This document shows positions 25,293 to 33,233 of a stretch of DNA of 64,000 bases, piece by piece. Within the stretch, counting starts at the first letter, position 1. Every line of letters begins with the position of its first letter. Position numbers and translations under genes: made by a program. Source of the stretch: Geobacter sp. UBA2189 (lineage in GTDB: Bacteria > Desulfobacterota > Desulfuromonadia > Geobacterales > Pseudopelobacteraceae); assembly GCA_002328035.1 (NCBI GenBank), contig DCVL01000017.1, positions 254,443 through 318,442 on the forward strand, read 5' to 3'. The notes below the pieces were generated by a model. The model made no database searches and was not told the origin of the DNA. It saw nothing but the letters and a program-made list of their open reading frames with translations.

Positions 25293-26705
25293 ATGAAAAT
25301 CAGAAACTTTGTATCTTGCGGCATCTTGCTGCTGGCAGGTGGGTGCACACTGGCACCCAATTATACAAGGCCGGTTCCACCGGTCGTTGCCAATTGGCCA
25401 AGCGGCGATTCTTACAAACCTGAAGCGGCGAAGCCTGATCAGAAGGCGGTTGCAGATCTTCACTGGCGAGAGTTTTTTGTTGAGCCACGCCTGCAAAAGG
25501 TGATTGAACTGACGCTTGCCAACAATAGGGATCTGCGGGTTGCAATGCTTAATATCGAAAAGACCAGGGCGCTTTACCAGATTCAGCGGGCTGACCTGTT
25601 GCCGACTATCAATGGTACTGCAGGGGCTACAATTCAACGGACACCTGCCGATCTCTCCCAAACCGGAAGAGCCAGAACAAGTGAACAGTACAATGTAGGG
25701 CTTGGGGTCAGTAACTATGAGCTGGATCTCTTTGGTAGGGTACGCAGTCTTAAGGATCAGGCTCTGGAACAGTATTTGGCTACCGAGCAAACCAAGAGGG
25801 CGGTACAGATTAGTCTGATTGCAGAGGTAGCCAATGCCTGGCTGACCCTGGCAGCGGATCAGGAACGTCTGAATCTGTCCCGTGAGACCCTTTCAAGTCA
25901 GCAGGAATACTACCGGATCATCAAGCACCGTTTTGACGCAGGAATAACTTCAGCCCTTGACCTGAATGAAGCCCAGACCGCTGTGGATGCGGCCAGGGTA
26001 GATATTGCCCGTTATACTGCTCTGGTGGCGCAGGATGCTAATGCCCTGAACCTTCTGGTAGGAAAGCATCTAACACCCGAAGTCATGCCAAAAGAGCTGG
26101 GAACTGTAACAGCTCTGAATGAACTGCCGCCAGGACTTCCATCTGATGTCTTGCTGAAACGCCCTGATATACTGGCTGCGGAACACAGACTTAAAGCTGC
26201 AAATGCAAATATTGGAGCTGCAAGAGCTGCCTTCTTCCCCCGTATAGGCCTTAGCGCCAGTTTCGGTACGGCAAGTGCCAAGCTTACAGACCTTTTCCAA
26301 CCAGGTTCCGTGGCCTGGAATTTTGTGCCACAGATTAGTGTGCCTCTGTTTGACTCAGGTAAAAATATTGCTAATCTTGATGTCTCTACGGCTGATCGTG
26401 ATATTGCTGTGGCACAGTATGAAAAAGCGATTCAGGCAGCGTTCAGGGATGTGGCTGACAGTATGGCGCAGCGGGGAACTATAAATGAACAGCTCTCTGC
26501 CCAGCAGTCATTGACTGATGCCACAGCCGAAAGCCATCGACTGTCACAGATTCGCTATGACAGAGGTATAGACAGCTACCTTACCGTTATCATAGCGCAG
26601 AGGTCTCTCTATAATGTTCAGCAGAACCTTATAGGGGTTCGTCTCGCCAAGCTGACAAACCAGACTACCATGTACAAGGTGTTGGGTGGTGGAGCTGTAG
26701 AGTAA
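25293..26705 (+). CDS. Outer-membrane factor lipoprotein of the RND system (NodT/OprM type)
   Basis: 470 residues. A short lipoprotein signal ends in LAGGC (Cys18), followed by the family N-terminus TLAPNYTRPVPPV. Two internally similar halves form the TolC-type barrel and tunnel; helical segments such as SALDLNEAQTAVDAARVDIA and RYDRGIDSYLTVIIAQRSLY are typical, as is the RPDILAAEHRLKAANANIGA signature. It begins 1 base after the pump stop. It completes a TetR-MexAB-OprM-like operon. No terminator is apparent after it. Confidence 0.95.
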   Translation: MKIRNFVSCGILLLAGGCTLAPNYTRPVPPVVANWPSGDSYKPEAAKPDQKAVADLHWREFFVEPRLQKVIELTLANNRDLRVAMLNIEKTRALYQIQRADLLPTINGTAGATIQRTPADLSQTGRARTSEQYNVGLGVSNYELDLFGRVRSLKDQALEQYLATEQTKRAVQISLIAEVANAWLTLAADQERLNLSRETLSSQQEYYRIIKHRFDAGITSALDLNEAQTAVDAARVDIARYTALVAQDANALNLLVGKHLTPEVMPKELGTVTALNELPPGLPSDVLLKRPDILAAEHRLKAANANIGAARAAFFPRIGLSASFGTASAKLTDLFQPGSVAWNFVPQISVPLFDSGKNIANLDVSTADRDIAVAQYEKAIQAAFRDVADSMAQRGTINEQLSAQQSLTDATAESHRLSQIRYDRGIDSYLTVIIAQRSLYNVQQNLIGVRLAKLTNQTTMYKVLGGGAVE

Positions 26706-26744
26706 GGAAGTTTCTGCTCATAATCAAAATAGGTATAGAGCTGT

Positions 26745-26772
26745 TTGCATAGCTTAAAACTTCTGTTATTCT
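26745..26772 (+). promoter_or_regulatory. Putative promoter of the phasin-like gene
   Basis: TTGCAT (26745-26750), a 16-base spacer and TATTCT (26767-26772), 40 bases before the ATG. The gap after the efflux operon and the new gene class support a separate promoter. Confidence 0.45.
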
Positions 26773-26813
26773 TTTGAAGTGCAGCACATTTTACCGTTTT
26801 TGAGGAGGGTGAT

Positions 26814-27110
26814 ATGTTGGAACTTTTTGAAAAAGTAGTTATGACGACAATTGGAGTTGCTGCCTTGAGTCAGAAAAGAGCGGAAGAACTTGCCTCGGAG
26901 ATGAAGGACAAGTTTAAGCTTAGTGAAGATGAGGGTAAGCGGCTTTTTGAGCGGATCCAGACGCTTACAAAGGAAAACCGCGACAAGGTTAAGGAGATGG
27001 CTGAGGATGAGGTTCGTAAGGTGGTTGAACGGCTCGGGCTTGTTTCACGCCAGGAATACGACCGGCTTGCAGCGCGTGTTCAGGAGTTGGAAACAAAGCT
27101 GAACGGCTGA
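26814..27110 (+). CDS. Phasin-like coiled-coil protein
   Basis: A 98-residue, highly charged helical protein. An N-terminal amphipathic segment (MLELFEKVVMTTIGVAALSQKRAEEL) is followed by a long Lys/Glu-rich helix and a C-terminal heptad-like stretch (RQEYDRLAARVQELETKL). It resembles the small phasin-family or PhaI-like proteins that sit next to ABC1-kinase genes. No polyhydroxyalkanoate synthase is present here, so a storage-granule role is not supported; a scaffold or accessory role for the neighbour is equally possible. The ribosome-binding site GAGGAGG is strong. It is 4 bases from the kinase gene, so co-translation is likely. Confidence 0.75.
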   Translation: MLELFEKVVMTTIGVAALSQKRAEELASEMKDKFKLSEDEGKRLFERIQTLTKENRDKVKEMAEDEVRKVVERLGLVSRQEYDRLAARVQELETKLNG

Positions 27111-27114
27111 TACT

Positions 27115-28800
27115 GTGCTTCACCTTTTAAAGCTTAATAGCAATATCAGGAGCATAAGGCGCTACTGGGGAATTGTCAGGGTTCTCAGCAAGTACGGTTT
27201 TAACCAGGCTCTTGAGATGCTGGGGCTTGCCGATGTTGTTGTGAGGAGCCGCCGTATCTTCAGGAGCAAGGCTCCGGATATTGCCCGTCTCTCATCAGCT
27301 GAAAGGATGAGACTTGCCCTGGAAGAGCTCGGGCCAACCTTTGTAAAGCTGGGTCAGATCCTTTCAACCCGTCCTGATGTCATTCCTCATTCATTTATCA
27401 GGGAGTTTGAAAAACTCCAGGATAACGTCCCTGGTATCTCTTTTGATGAAGTAAAATTACAAATTTCACGAGAGCTTGGCGAGAATCCCGAATCGTTCTT
27501 CGCCTGGATTGAACCGGAGGCACTGGCTGCGGCATCGATTGCCCAGGTTCATCGTGCCCGTCTGACAAACGGCGAAGAAGTGGTGATAAAGGTGCGTCGT
27601 CCTGGAGTTGTTGAGCTGGTGGAATCGGATATCAATGCCCTGATGTCGCTGGCTCAACTGGCAGAACGTCATCTGCCAGGCAGTGAAATCTACGATCCGG
27701 TTGGTGTTGTGCGGGAATTTGCACGTACTATCCGAAGGGAGATGGATTTTTCCCGTGAAGGACATACCATTGAAAAATTCCGTGACAATTTTACCGGAAC
27801 TCCATGGATGTATTTTCCCCGTGTTTACTGGGAACAGAGCAGCCGTGGGATACTTACGATGGAGTATGTCACTGGAATCAAGGTGTCTGACCTTGAGACT
27901 CTGGAACGTCAAGGAATTGATAGGAAGCTTGTAGCCCGTCGAGGTGCCGATGTTTTTTTGGATATGGTGCTTAACCACGGGTTCTTCCACGGGGATCTGC
28001 ATCCTGGCAATGTTTTTATACTCCAAAATAACATAATCTGTCTGCTTGATTACGGTATGATTGGCAGGCTTGATGATAGCCTGAAATCCTTTCTTACAGA
28101 TCTCCTGTACGCCGTTGTCAGATGTGATACGGATGAGATTGTGTCTATTTTAATGGCTTCGGGGGAGATCTCTGAGGAGTTGGATGTCCGTGCCCTAAAG
28201 CGGGATCTTTCCTGCTTTATTGACAGTTATTACGAAATACCGCTCAAAGAGATTGAAGTGGGTCGTATGCTGTTAGAATTTGTTGATATCATTACTCTTT
28301 ATTCAATACATATCCCGCCTGATCTTATGCTGCTGATTAAGTCCCTTGTCCTTATAGAAGGTATGGGGCGCAATCTTGATCCGACCTTTGATATGGTTGA
28401 GCACCTAAGGCCTTATATTGAAAGGGAGTTACGTCAAAAATATTCTCCCAAGCGGATTGCTGGCGATCTAAGAACCAATATGCTTTCCTACATGAGTCTC
28501 GCACGAAGTTTACCCCGCGATATCAAGGAGATCATTAACCGGATCAATCGTAACAAGTTCAAGATAGATCTTGAGCATAGGGGACTTGATAAATTTACTA
28601 CAGATTTTGATCGTTCTACCAACCGTCTTTCGATAAGCCTGATCCTCTCGGCCATGATCATCGGTTCTTCAATTATTATGCATACAGATAAAGGGCCGTT
28701 ATTATTCGGCTTCCCGACTCTGGCATTCTTCGGTTACACCGTTGCTGCTTTTATAGGACTCTGGCTGGTCTATGCGATTATTCGCTCTGGCAGGATGTGA
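27115..28800 (+). CDS. ubiB: ABC1/UbiB (AarF)-family atypical kinase
   Basis: 561 residues. The N-terminal ABC1 region has LGPTFVKLGQILSTRPD (the KxGQ motif), followed by an Ala-rich nucleotide loop AAASIAQVHRARL. The catalytic residues lie in HGFFHGDLHPGNVFI, and the metal-binding motif is LLDYGMIGRLDD. Two C-terminal transmembrane helices (about 505-560) anchor it in the inner membrane. Family members are ATPases that support ubiquinone or other isoprenoid-quinone synthesis; in a menaquinone organism the precise role is uncertain, so the symbol is a family label. The start is GTG 27115 with a weak ribosome-binding site, coupled to the phasin-like gene. Confidence 0.88.
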   Translation: MLHLLKLNSNIRSIRRYWGIVRVLSKYGFNQALEMLGLADVVVRSRRIFRSKAPDIARLSSAERMRLALEELGPTFVKLGQILSTRPDVIPHSFIREFEKLQDNVPGISFDEVKLQISRELGENPESFFAWIEPEALAAASIAQVHRARLTNGEEVVIKVRRPGVVELVESDINALMSLAQLAERHLPGSEIYDPVGVVREFARTIRREMDFSREGHTIEKFRDNFTGTPWMYFPRVYWEQSSRGILTMEYVTGIKVSDLETLERQGIDRKLVARRGADVFLDMVLNHGFFHGDLHPGNVFILQNNIICLLDYGMIGRLDDSLKSFLTDLLYAVVRCDTDEIVSILMASGEISEELDVRALKRDLSCFIDSYYEIPLKEIEVGRMLLEFVDIITLYSIHIPPDLMLLIKSLVLIEGMGRNLDPTFDMVEHLRPYIERELRQKYSPKRIAGDLRTNMLSYMSLARSLPRDIKEIINRINRNKFKIDLEHRGLDKFTTDFDRSTNRLSISLILSAMIIGSSIIMHTDKGPLLFGFPTLAFFGYTVAAFIGLWLVYAIIRSGRM

Positions 28801-28968
28801 TCTAAACTCTGTTCCTTCCTTTCTGTCTCCCCGTTTTCATTCATTTTTTATACTGCAAAATTCAAAACCATTTATCAAAATGCGGAATCTGCCTTTACAG
28901 GTTTTTTAATATCAGGCACAATTCGACAACAGCTTAAAATAACCGAATAGTTATGAAAAGAGGTTGCA

Positions 28969-30318
28969 GTGGAAAATATGGAAAATAAAAAAGTAAGCAT
29001 GATAAGTCTTGGCTGTCCCAAAAACCTTGTGGATGCCGAGGTTATGCTGGGTATTCTGGTACAAAAGGGATATGAGATAACAATGGATGAAAAGGATGCT
29101 GATCTGATCATTGTCAACACCTGCGCTTTTATAAAAGAGGCCAGAGAGGAGAGTGTTGATACGGTTCTTGATCTTGCTGACCGGAAGAGTGACGGACGCT
29201 GCAAGACACTTGTAATGACCGGATGTATGTCACAGCGTTATAAGGCTGAGATGGCCAATGAACTGCCGGAGGTTGATATATTTATAGGCACAGGGGACTA
29301 TCCCAGGATTGCTGAAATACTTGATGAGCATGATTCGAGCAAACTACAGATATGCGATGTCGGAGAACCTGACTATATCTATGATGAGAACCTCCCTCGT
29401 CTTAATTCCTCTCCGGGCTGGTACGCCTATCTGAAGATTGGTGAAGGCTGTTCCAACTGCTGTAGTTATTGCGTTATTCCTTCTTTGCGTGGCCGTTATC
29501 GTTCCCGCCCTCTGGAGGCTTTGCTTGAGGAGGCAAAAAGACTGGTGCATGGAGGTGTAAAAGAGCTGATACTGGTCTCCCAGGATATTACCTGCTATGG
29601 GTTTGATCTGGAAGGAAAGAGTATGCTGGCAGAACTTGTTCGTCGCCTTGCCCTGATAGATGGACTTAAATGGATAAGACTCCTTTACGCCTACCCTGAT
29701 GGAATTACCGATGAACTTATACAATTATTTAAGGTTGAGCCAAAACTCTGTAAATATTTGGATATACCAATTCAGCATATAAGCGATAATGTCCTTAAGA
29801 GGATGAACAGAAAGAGCAGTGAAGGGCAGATACGACTTCTTGTTGAAAAACTAAGGCACGAGATACCGGACATAACGCTTAGAACCTCCTTGATTGTTGG
29901 CTTCCCTGGAGAAACGGTTGATGACTTCCTATCTCTGACCCGGTTTGTTGAGAAGGCTCAATTTGACCGCCTGGGCGTATTCTGCTATTCAAAGGAGGAT
30001 GGCACACCGGCAGCAGAGATGCTGGATCAGATCTCCGAGAGGGTCAAACGGGAGCGTCATCGCAAGCTTATGAGAACTCAGGCGAGGGTCTCCTTCCGTC
30101 GTAATCGTGCTATGGTGGGCAGGATTGAAGAGGTGATTGTTGAAGGCTATAGCGAGGAGACCGACTTGCTGTTAAAGGGGCGGACAAGTCGTCAGGCTCC
30201 TGATATTGATGGTCAGGTATACATTACCTCCGGTAATGCCAATACAGGTGAAATAGTCCGTTGCAGGATAACGGATTCATCGGACTATGACCTGGTAGCG
30301 GAGATGCTGGAGGAGTAA
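28969..30318 (+). CDS. rimO: Ribosomal protein S12 methylthiotransferase RimO
   Basis: A 449-residue radical SAM enzyme that adds a methylthio group to an aspartate of ribosomal protein S12. The N-terminal UPF0004 domain has its three cluster cysteines (SLGCPKN, VNTCAF, TGCMSQ). The radical SAM motif is CSNCCSYC (CxxxCxxC) followed by IPSLRGRYRSR, and a TRAM domain ends the protein. The SLGCPKNLVDAE start and IGEGCSNCCSYC separate RimO from MiaB. GTG 28969 is chosen because AGAGG lies 5 bases upstream; an ATG three codons in is also possible. The stop codon overlaps the ribosome-binding site used by the next gene. Confidence 0.95.
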   Translation: MENMENKKVSMISLGCPKNLVDAEVMLGILVQKGYEITMDEKDADLIIVNTCAFIKEAREESVDTVLDLADRKSDGRCKTLVMTGCMSQRYKAEMANELPEVDIFIGTGDYPRIAEILDEHDSSKLQICDVGEPDYIYDENLPRLNSSPGWYAYLKIGEGCSNCCSYCVIPSLRGRYRSRPLEALLEEAKRLVHGGVKELILVSQDITCYGFDLEGKSMLAELVRRLALIDGLKWIRLLYAYPDGITDELIQLFKVEPKLCKYLDIPIQHISDNVLKRMNRKSSEGQIRLLVEKLRHEIPDITLRTSLIVGFPGETVDDFLSLTRFVEKAQFDRLGVFCYSKEDGTPAAEMLDQISERVKRERHRKLMRTQARVSFRRNRAMVGRIEEVIVEGYSEETDLLLKGRTSRQAPDIDGQVYITSGNANTGEIVRCRITDSSDYDLVAEMLEE

Positions 30319-30320
30319 TT

Positions 30321-32174
30321 CTGAAAAAAGAGATACGAAAGAACATCCCTGGACACCTTCCTGTAAATCTTGATGAGGCAAATCGTCGTGGCTGGGATGA
30401 GTTGGACATAATATTCGTAACAGGCGATGCCTACATTGACCACCCCGCCTTTGGTGTCCCGTTGCTTGCCCGCTGGCTGGAAGCTCATGGATTCAGGGTC
30501 GGAATTATATCTCAGCCTGACTGGCGTTCAGCCGAACCATTCAGGGCGCTTGGTCGTCCTCGCCTGTTTTTTGCCGTTTCAGCCGGTGCCATGGATTCTA
30601 TGGTGGCACACTATACCGCCCGTAAAAAACTCCGCCATGATGATGCCTATACCCCTGGCGGGCGACATGGAGCCCGTCCCAACCGTGCCACTATTATCTA
30701 TACATCCAGACTGAAGGAAGCCTGGCGTAATGTCCCTGTCCTGATTGGTGGAATTGAGGCATCACTACGTCGTCTGGCGCATTATGACTACTGGGATGAC
30801 AGGGTCAGGCGCTCCATTCTTCTTGATGCCAAAGCAGATCTGCTGATTTACGGTATGGCTGAACTGGCATTGCTTGAACTGGCTCAAAGGATGCGCAATG
30901 GAGAAAAATTAGATGCAGTTACAGATATTCGCGGTACGGCCTGTGCCTCAACTGAGCAGCGTGAAAACTCTATTCTGCTCCCTTCATTTGAGGAGCTGAA
31001 CAATGATAAAGAGTTATATCTTAAGGCGTTCAGCCTTGCGGAGAAAGAGCAGAATCCATATTGTGCCCGGGGCTTGGTGCAACCGCACGGAAACCGATTT
31101 GTTATCTGCAACCCTCCTGCCATGCCGCTTACCACGCCAGAGATGGATGAGATCTATGCCCTGCCTTTTACCAGAGAACCACATCCTCTATATAAAGAGA
31201 GTATCCCTGCTTTTGAACAGATAAAAAACTCAATTACAAGCCACAGGGGCTGTTATGGTGGTTGTTCCTTCTGTGCAATAACATCCCATCAAGGGAAATT
31301 TATACAGTCCCGCTCTGCTCTATCAATAGTCTCAGAAGTGAAAGCACTTGCACTCAAATCATGGTTTCGCGGTGCTATCAGCGATTTGGGGGGGCCTACC
31401 GCTAATATGTCAGGCACAGGATGCGCAGCTCCCGACAAAGGGAAAAACTGCCGTCGAGTCAGTTGCCTCTATCCCGCTCCATGCCATAACCTTAAAAGTG
31501 ACGATCGCTACGCAGTTGATCTGTTAAGGAGGACGGTAGCCGAGCCTGCCGTCCGCAGCCTTACTGTCTCATCAGGCATTCGTTATGACCTTATGGAGCT
31601 CCAGCCTAACTATTTTAAAGTACTGGTTGAACGGCATACCGGTGGATTGCTGAAGGTGGCGCCTGAACATCTTGTGGATAAAGTTACTGCTGTTATGAGA
31701 AAACCTGGCAGAAGTAGCTTTATCAGGTTTATCAAAAGATTTAAGGAAGAAAGCAGCCGTATCGGAAAGCGCCAGACGGTTCTGCCCTACCTGATCTCTG
31801 GTCATCCGGGGTCTACCCTGGATGATATGATTATGCTGGCAAGAGAATTGAGAGGCCTGGGGCTTAAGGTTGAGCAGGTTCAGGAGTTTACACCTACACC
31901 TGGAACTGCAGCGACCTGTATTTACCATACAGGGCTGGATCCTGAAAATGGACAGAAGCTCTTTGTTGCCAAGACTGATCGGGAAAAGATCCTTCAAAAA
32001 TCTGTCCTGTTATGGCATCTGCCTGAGGAACGTCAACGGGTTAAGAAGATGCTTCTTGAGGATGGAAGGTTAGATCTGTTGCAGATGTTTGATTTTGTAA
32101 TTGACGCCACGGATGCTGGTAAAGCTGGCCTTAAGAATAATGCCTTTGATATAAAAAGAACGACCCGCCGATAA
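30321..32174 (+). CDS. YgiQ-family radical SAM protein, probable CTG start
   Basis: A 617-residue radical SAM protein of the YgiQ (UPF0313) type. The N-terminal region (PVNLDEANRRGWDELDII, then VTGDAYIDHPAFG) and GGIEASLRRLAHYDYWDD are family landmarks. The cluster motif is CYGGCSFC near residue 310, followed by the C-terminal HTGGLLKVAPEH and EQVQEFTPTPGT segments. Function in bacteria is not settled. Start: the conserved N-terminus requires reading from CTG 30321, which lies 5 bases after AGGAG. There is no ATG, GTG or TTG in frame between the preceding stop (30290) and TTG 30402, and starting at that TTG would cut 27 conserved residues. The 3' end overlaps a terminator for the opposing cold-shock gene. 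Confidence 0.85.
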   Translation: MKKEIRKNIPGHLPVNLDEANRRGWDELDIIFVTGDAYIDHPAFGVPLLARWLEAHGFRVGIISQPDWRSAEPFRALGRPRLFFAVSAGAMDSMVAHYTARKKLRHDDAYTPGGRHGARPNRATIIYTSRLKEAWRNVPVLIGGIEASLRRLAHYDYWDDRVRRSILLDAKADLLIYGMAELALLELAQRMRNGEKLDAVTDIRGTACASTEQRENSILLPSFEELNNDKELYLKAFSLAEKEQNPYCARGLVQPHGNRFVICNPPAMPLTTPEMDEIYALPFTREPHPLYKESIPAFEQIKNSITSHRGCYGGCSFCAITSHQGKFIQSRSALSIVSEVKALALKSWFRGAISDLGGPTANMSGTGCAAPDKGKNCRRVSCLYPAPCHNLKSDDRYAVDLLRRTVAEPAVRSLTVSSGIRYDLMELQPNYFKVLVERHTGGLLKVAPEHLVDKVTAVMRKPGRSSFIRFIKRFKEESSRIGKRQTVLPYLISGHPGSTLDDMIMLARELRGLGLKVEQVQEFTPTPGTAATCIYHTGLDPENGQKLFVAKTDREKILQKSVLLWHLPEERQRVKKMLLEDGRLDLLQMFDFVIDATDAGKAGLKNNAFDIKRTTRR

Positions 32175-32184
32175 GCAGCGGGTC
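32152..32184 (-). terminator. Intrinsic terminator of the cold-shock gene, embedded in the end of ygiQ
   Basis: On the minus strand GACCCGC, a 9-base loop and GCGGGTC form a 7-bp stem, followed by GTTCTTTTTAT. It lies 28 bases beyond the cold-shock stop codon and overlaps the last 23 bases of the opposing radical SAM gene. The plus strand has no T-tract, so it acts one way. Confidence 0.75.
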
Positions 32185-32211
32185 ACTCGTGAAAGGCAGT
32201 TGTAAACAGAA

Positions 32212-32415
32212 TCACTTCTGCTTCAACACGTTTGCAGCCTGAAGACCTTTAGGTCCCTGAACGATGTCGAAGCTTACCACTTCGCCCTCGGCCAAAGACT
32301 TGAATCCTTCGGACTGAATGGCTGAGAAATGAACAAATACATCCTCACCACCCTCTTGCTCGATAAAACCGAACCCCTTAGTGTCGTTGAACCACTTGAC
32401 TTTGCCTTGAGCCAT
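32212..32415 (-). CDS. cspA: Cold-shock domain protein
   Basis: A 67-residue single-domain CspA-family RNA/DNA-binding protein. It contains RNP1 (KGFGFI), RNP2 (VFVHFS) and the family start GKVKWFNDTKGFG; length is standard. It acts as an RNA chaperone or transcription antiterminator. The leader between the probable promoter (32568-32596) and the ATG is about 150 bases and GC-rich with pairable segments, as in many csp genes, so post-transcriptional control is plausible. The ribosome-binding site is AGGAGG just upstream of the ATG. An intrinsic terminator follows. Whether it is cold-induced cannot be told. Confidence 0.95.
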   Translation of the reverse strand: MAQGKVKWFNDTKGFGFIEQEGGEDVFVHFSAIQSEGFKSLAEGEVVSFDIVQGPKGLQAANVLKQK

Positions 32416-32567
32416 CTTTTACTTCCTCCTTCGTGTGTTGCCGGACAGCGCCGGATTTAAAAACATCAGAGAAGTTTCCGGAACTGTTGCAGGAGTGTCG
32501 CCAAGCAAGGCTAATCCAGCGGGTGCTTCGTGAATACTGCTGTCACGTCCGAAACTTTTGCTGCGTC

Positions 32568-32596
32568 CCTGTAGCATAGTGAAAAACTGCTGTCAA
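32568..32596 (-). promoter_or_regulatory. Putative promoter for the cold-shock gene
   Basis: On the minus strand a consensus -35 TTGACA (32596-32591) is followed after 17 bases by TACAGG (32573-32568), a weak -10. It lies just beyond the 3' end of mlaC. The leader that would result is about 150 bases. Confidence 0.4.
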
Positions 32597-32611
32597 GATA
32601 AATAAAAATAT

Positions 32612-33208
32612 CTACATCTTAATTTCGTTGCTCTTGGTCTGCAGCCTTTTAACCAGTTCAGGATAGCCGTTTGCAGAGATAATTTTGTTAAACTGTGTAC
32701 GATAGTTTGAAACCAGGCTTACCCCTTCTATGACGATATCGTAGACCATCCAAGAACCGTTGACGTTTTTAATCATCTTGTAGTCAAGGGTGTACTCATC
32801 TCTTTTTGGTGTTATTACCTTGGATTTAACTTCGGCGTAGTTACCATCAACCGTTTCTTTTGTATAGAGAATCTTTTCGTTATTGTAGGACTCTATCTTG
32901 CCCGCATATGAATTTTCCAGAAGCGTTGCAAAAAGCTCCACAAACTGTTTTTTTTCTACAGGGGTGCGTTGGTTCCAGTGTTTGCCCAATGTCCGCTTGG
33001 CCATCTCCTGGCTGTCGAAAATAGTGGCTATACTGTTCTTAATGGCCGTACGGCGTTTCTTTTCGTTTGTTTTTTTCTTTAGCTCAGGATTGCTGATAAT
33101 CTGGATTACATCATCAACGGTCTTTTTTATAGTATCCGTTACAGAGGCGAAAGAGGTTGCAGCAGCCAGCAGGCAGATAACTGTAAGTATGGTAATACGT
33201 TTAAGCAT
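32612..33208 (-). CDS. mlaC: MlaC-family periplasmic phospholipid-binding protein
   Basis: A 198-residue protein with a signal peptide (KRITILTVICLLAAATSFA) and the MlaC/Ttg2D fold. Visible signatures are AKRTLGKHWNQRTPVEKKQFVELFATLLENSY and the C-terminal GSWMVYDIVIEGVSLVSNYRTQF. It shuttles phospholipids across the periplasm. ATG 33208 has AAGGAGC upstream; the longer open frame (20 codons) lacks a site. It is the last gene of an mlaE-mlaF-mlaD-tolC-mlaC operon. No mlaA or mlaB gene is present in the operon. Confidence 0.92.
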   Translation of the reverse strand: MLKRITILTVICLLAAATSFASVTDTIKKTVDDVIQIISNPELKKKTNEKKRRTAIKNSIATIFDSQEMAKRTLGKHWNQRTPVEKKQFVELFATLLENSYAGKIESYNNEKILYTKETVDGNYAEVKSKVITPKRDEYTLDYKMIKNVNGSWMVYDIVIEGVSLVSNYRTQFNKIISANGYPELVKRLQTKSNEIKM

Positions 33209-33233
33209 GGTTCTGCTCCTTACACTTATAATG

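Noticed and set aside
32416..32567. Possible c-di-GMP (GEMM) riboswitch in the cold-shock leader because of GGACGCAGCAAA.
   Set aside because: The remaining conserved GEMM positions and tetraloop arrangement are not found; the leader is better explained as an ordinary csp 5' region.
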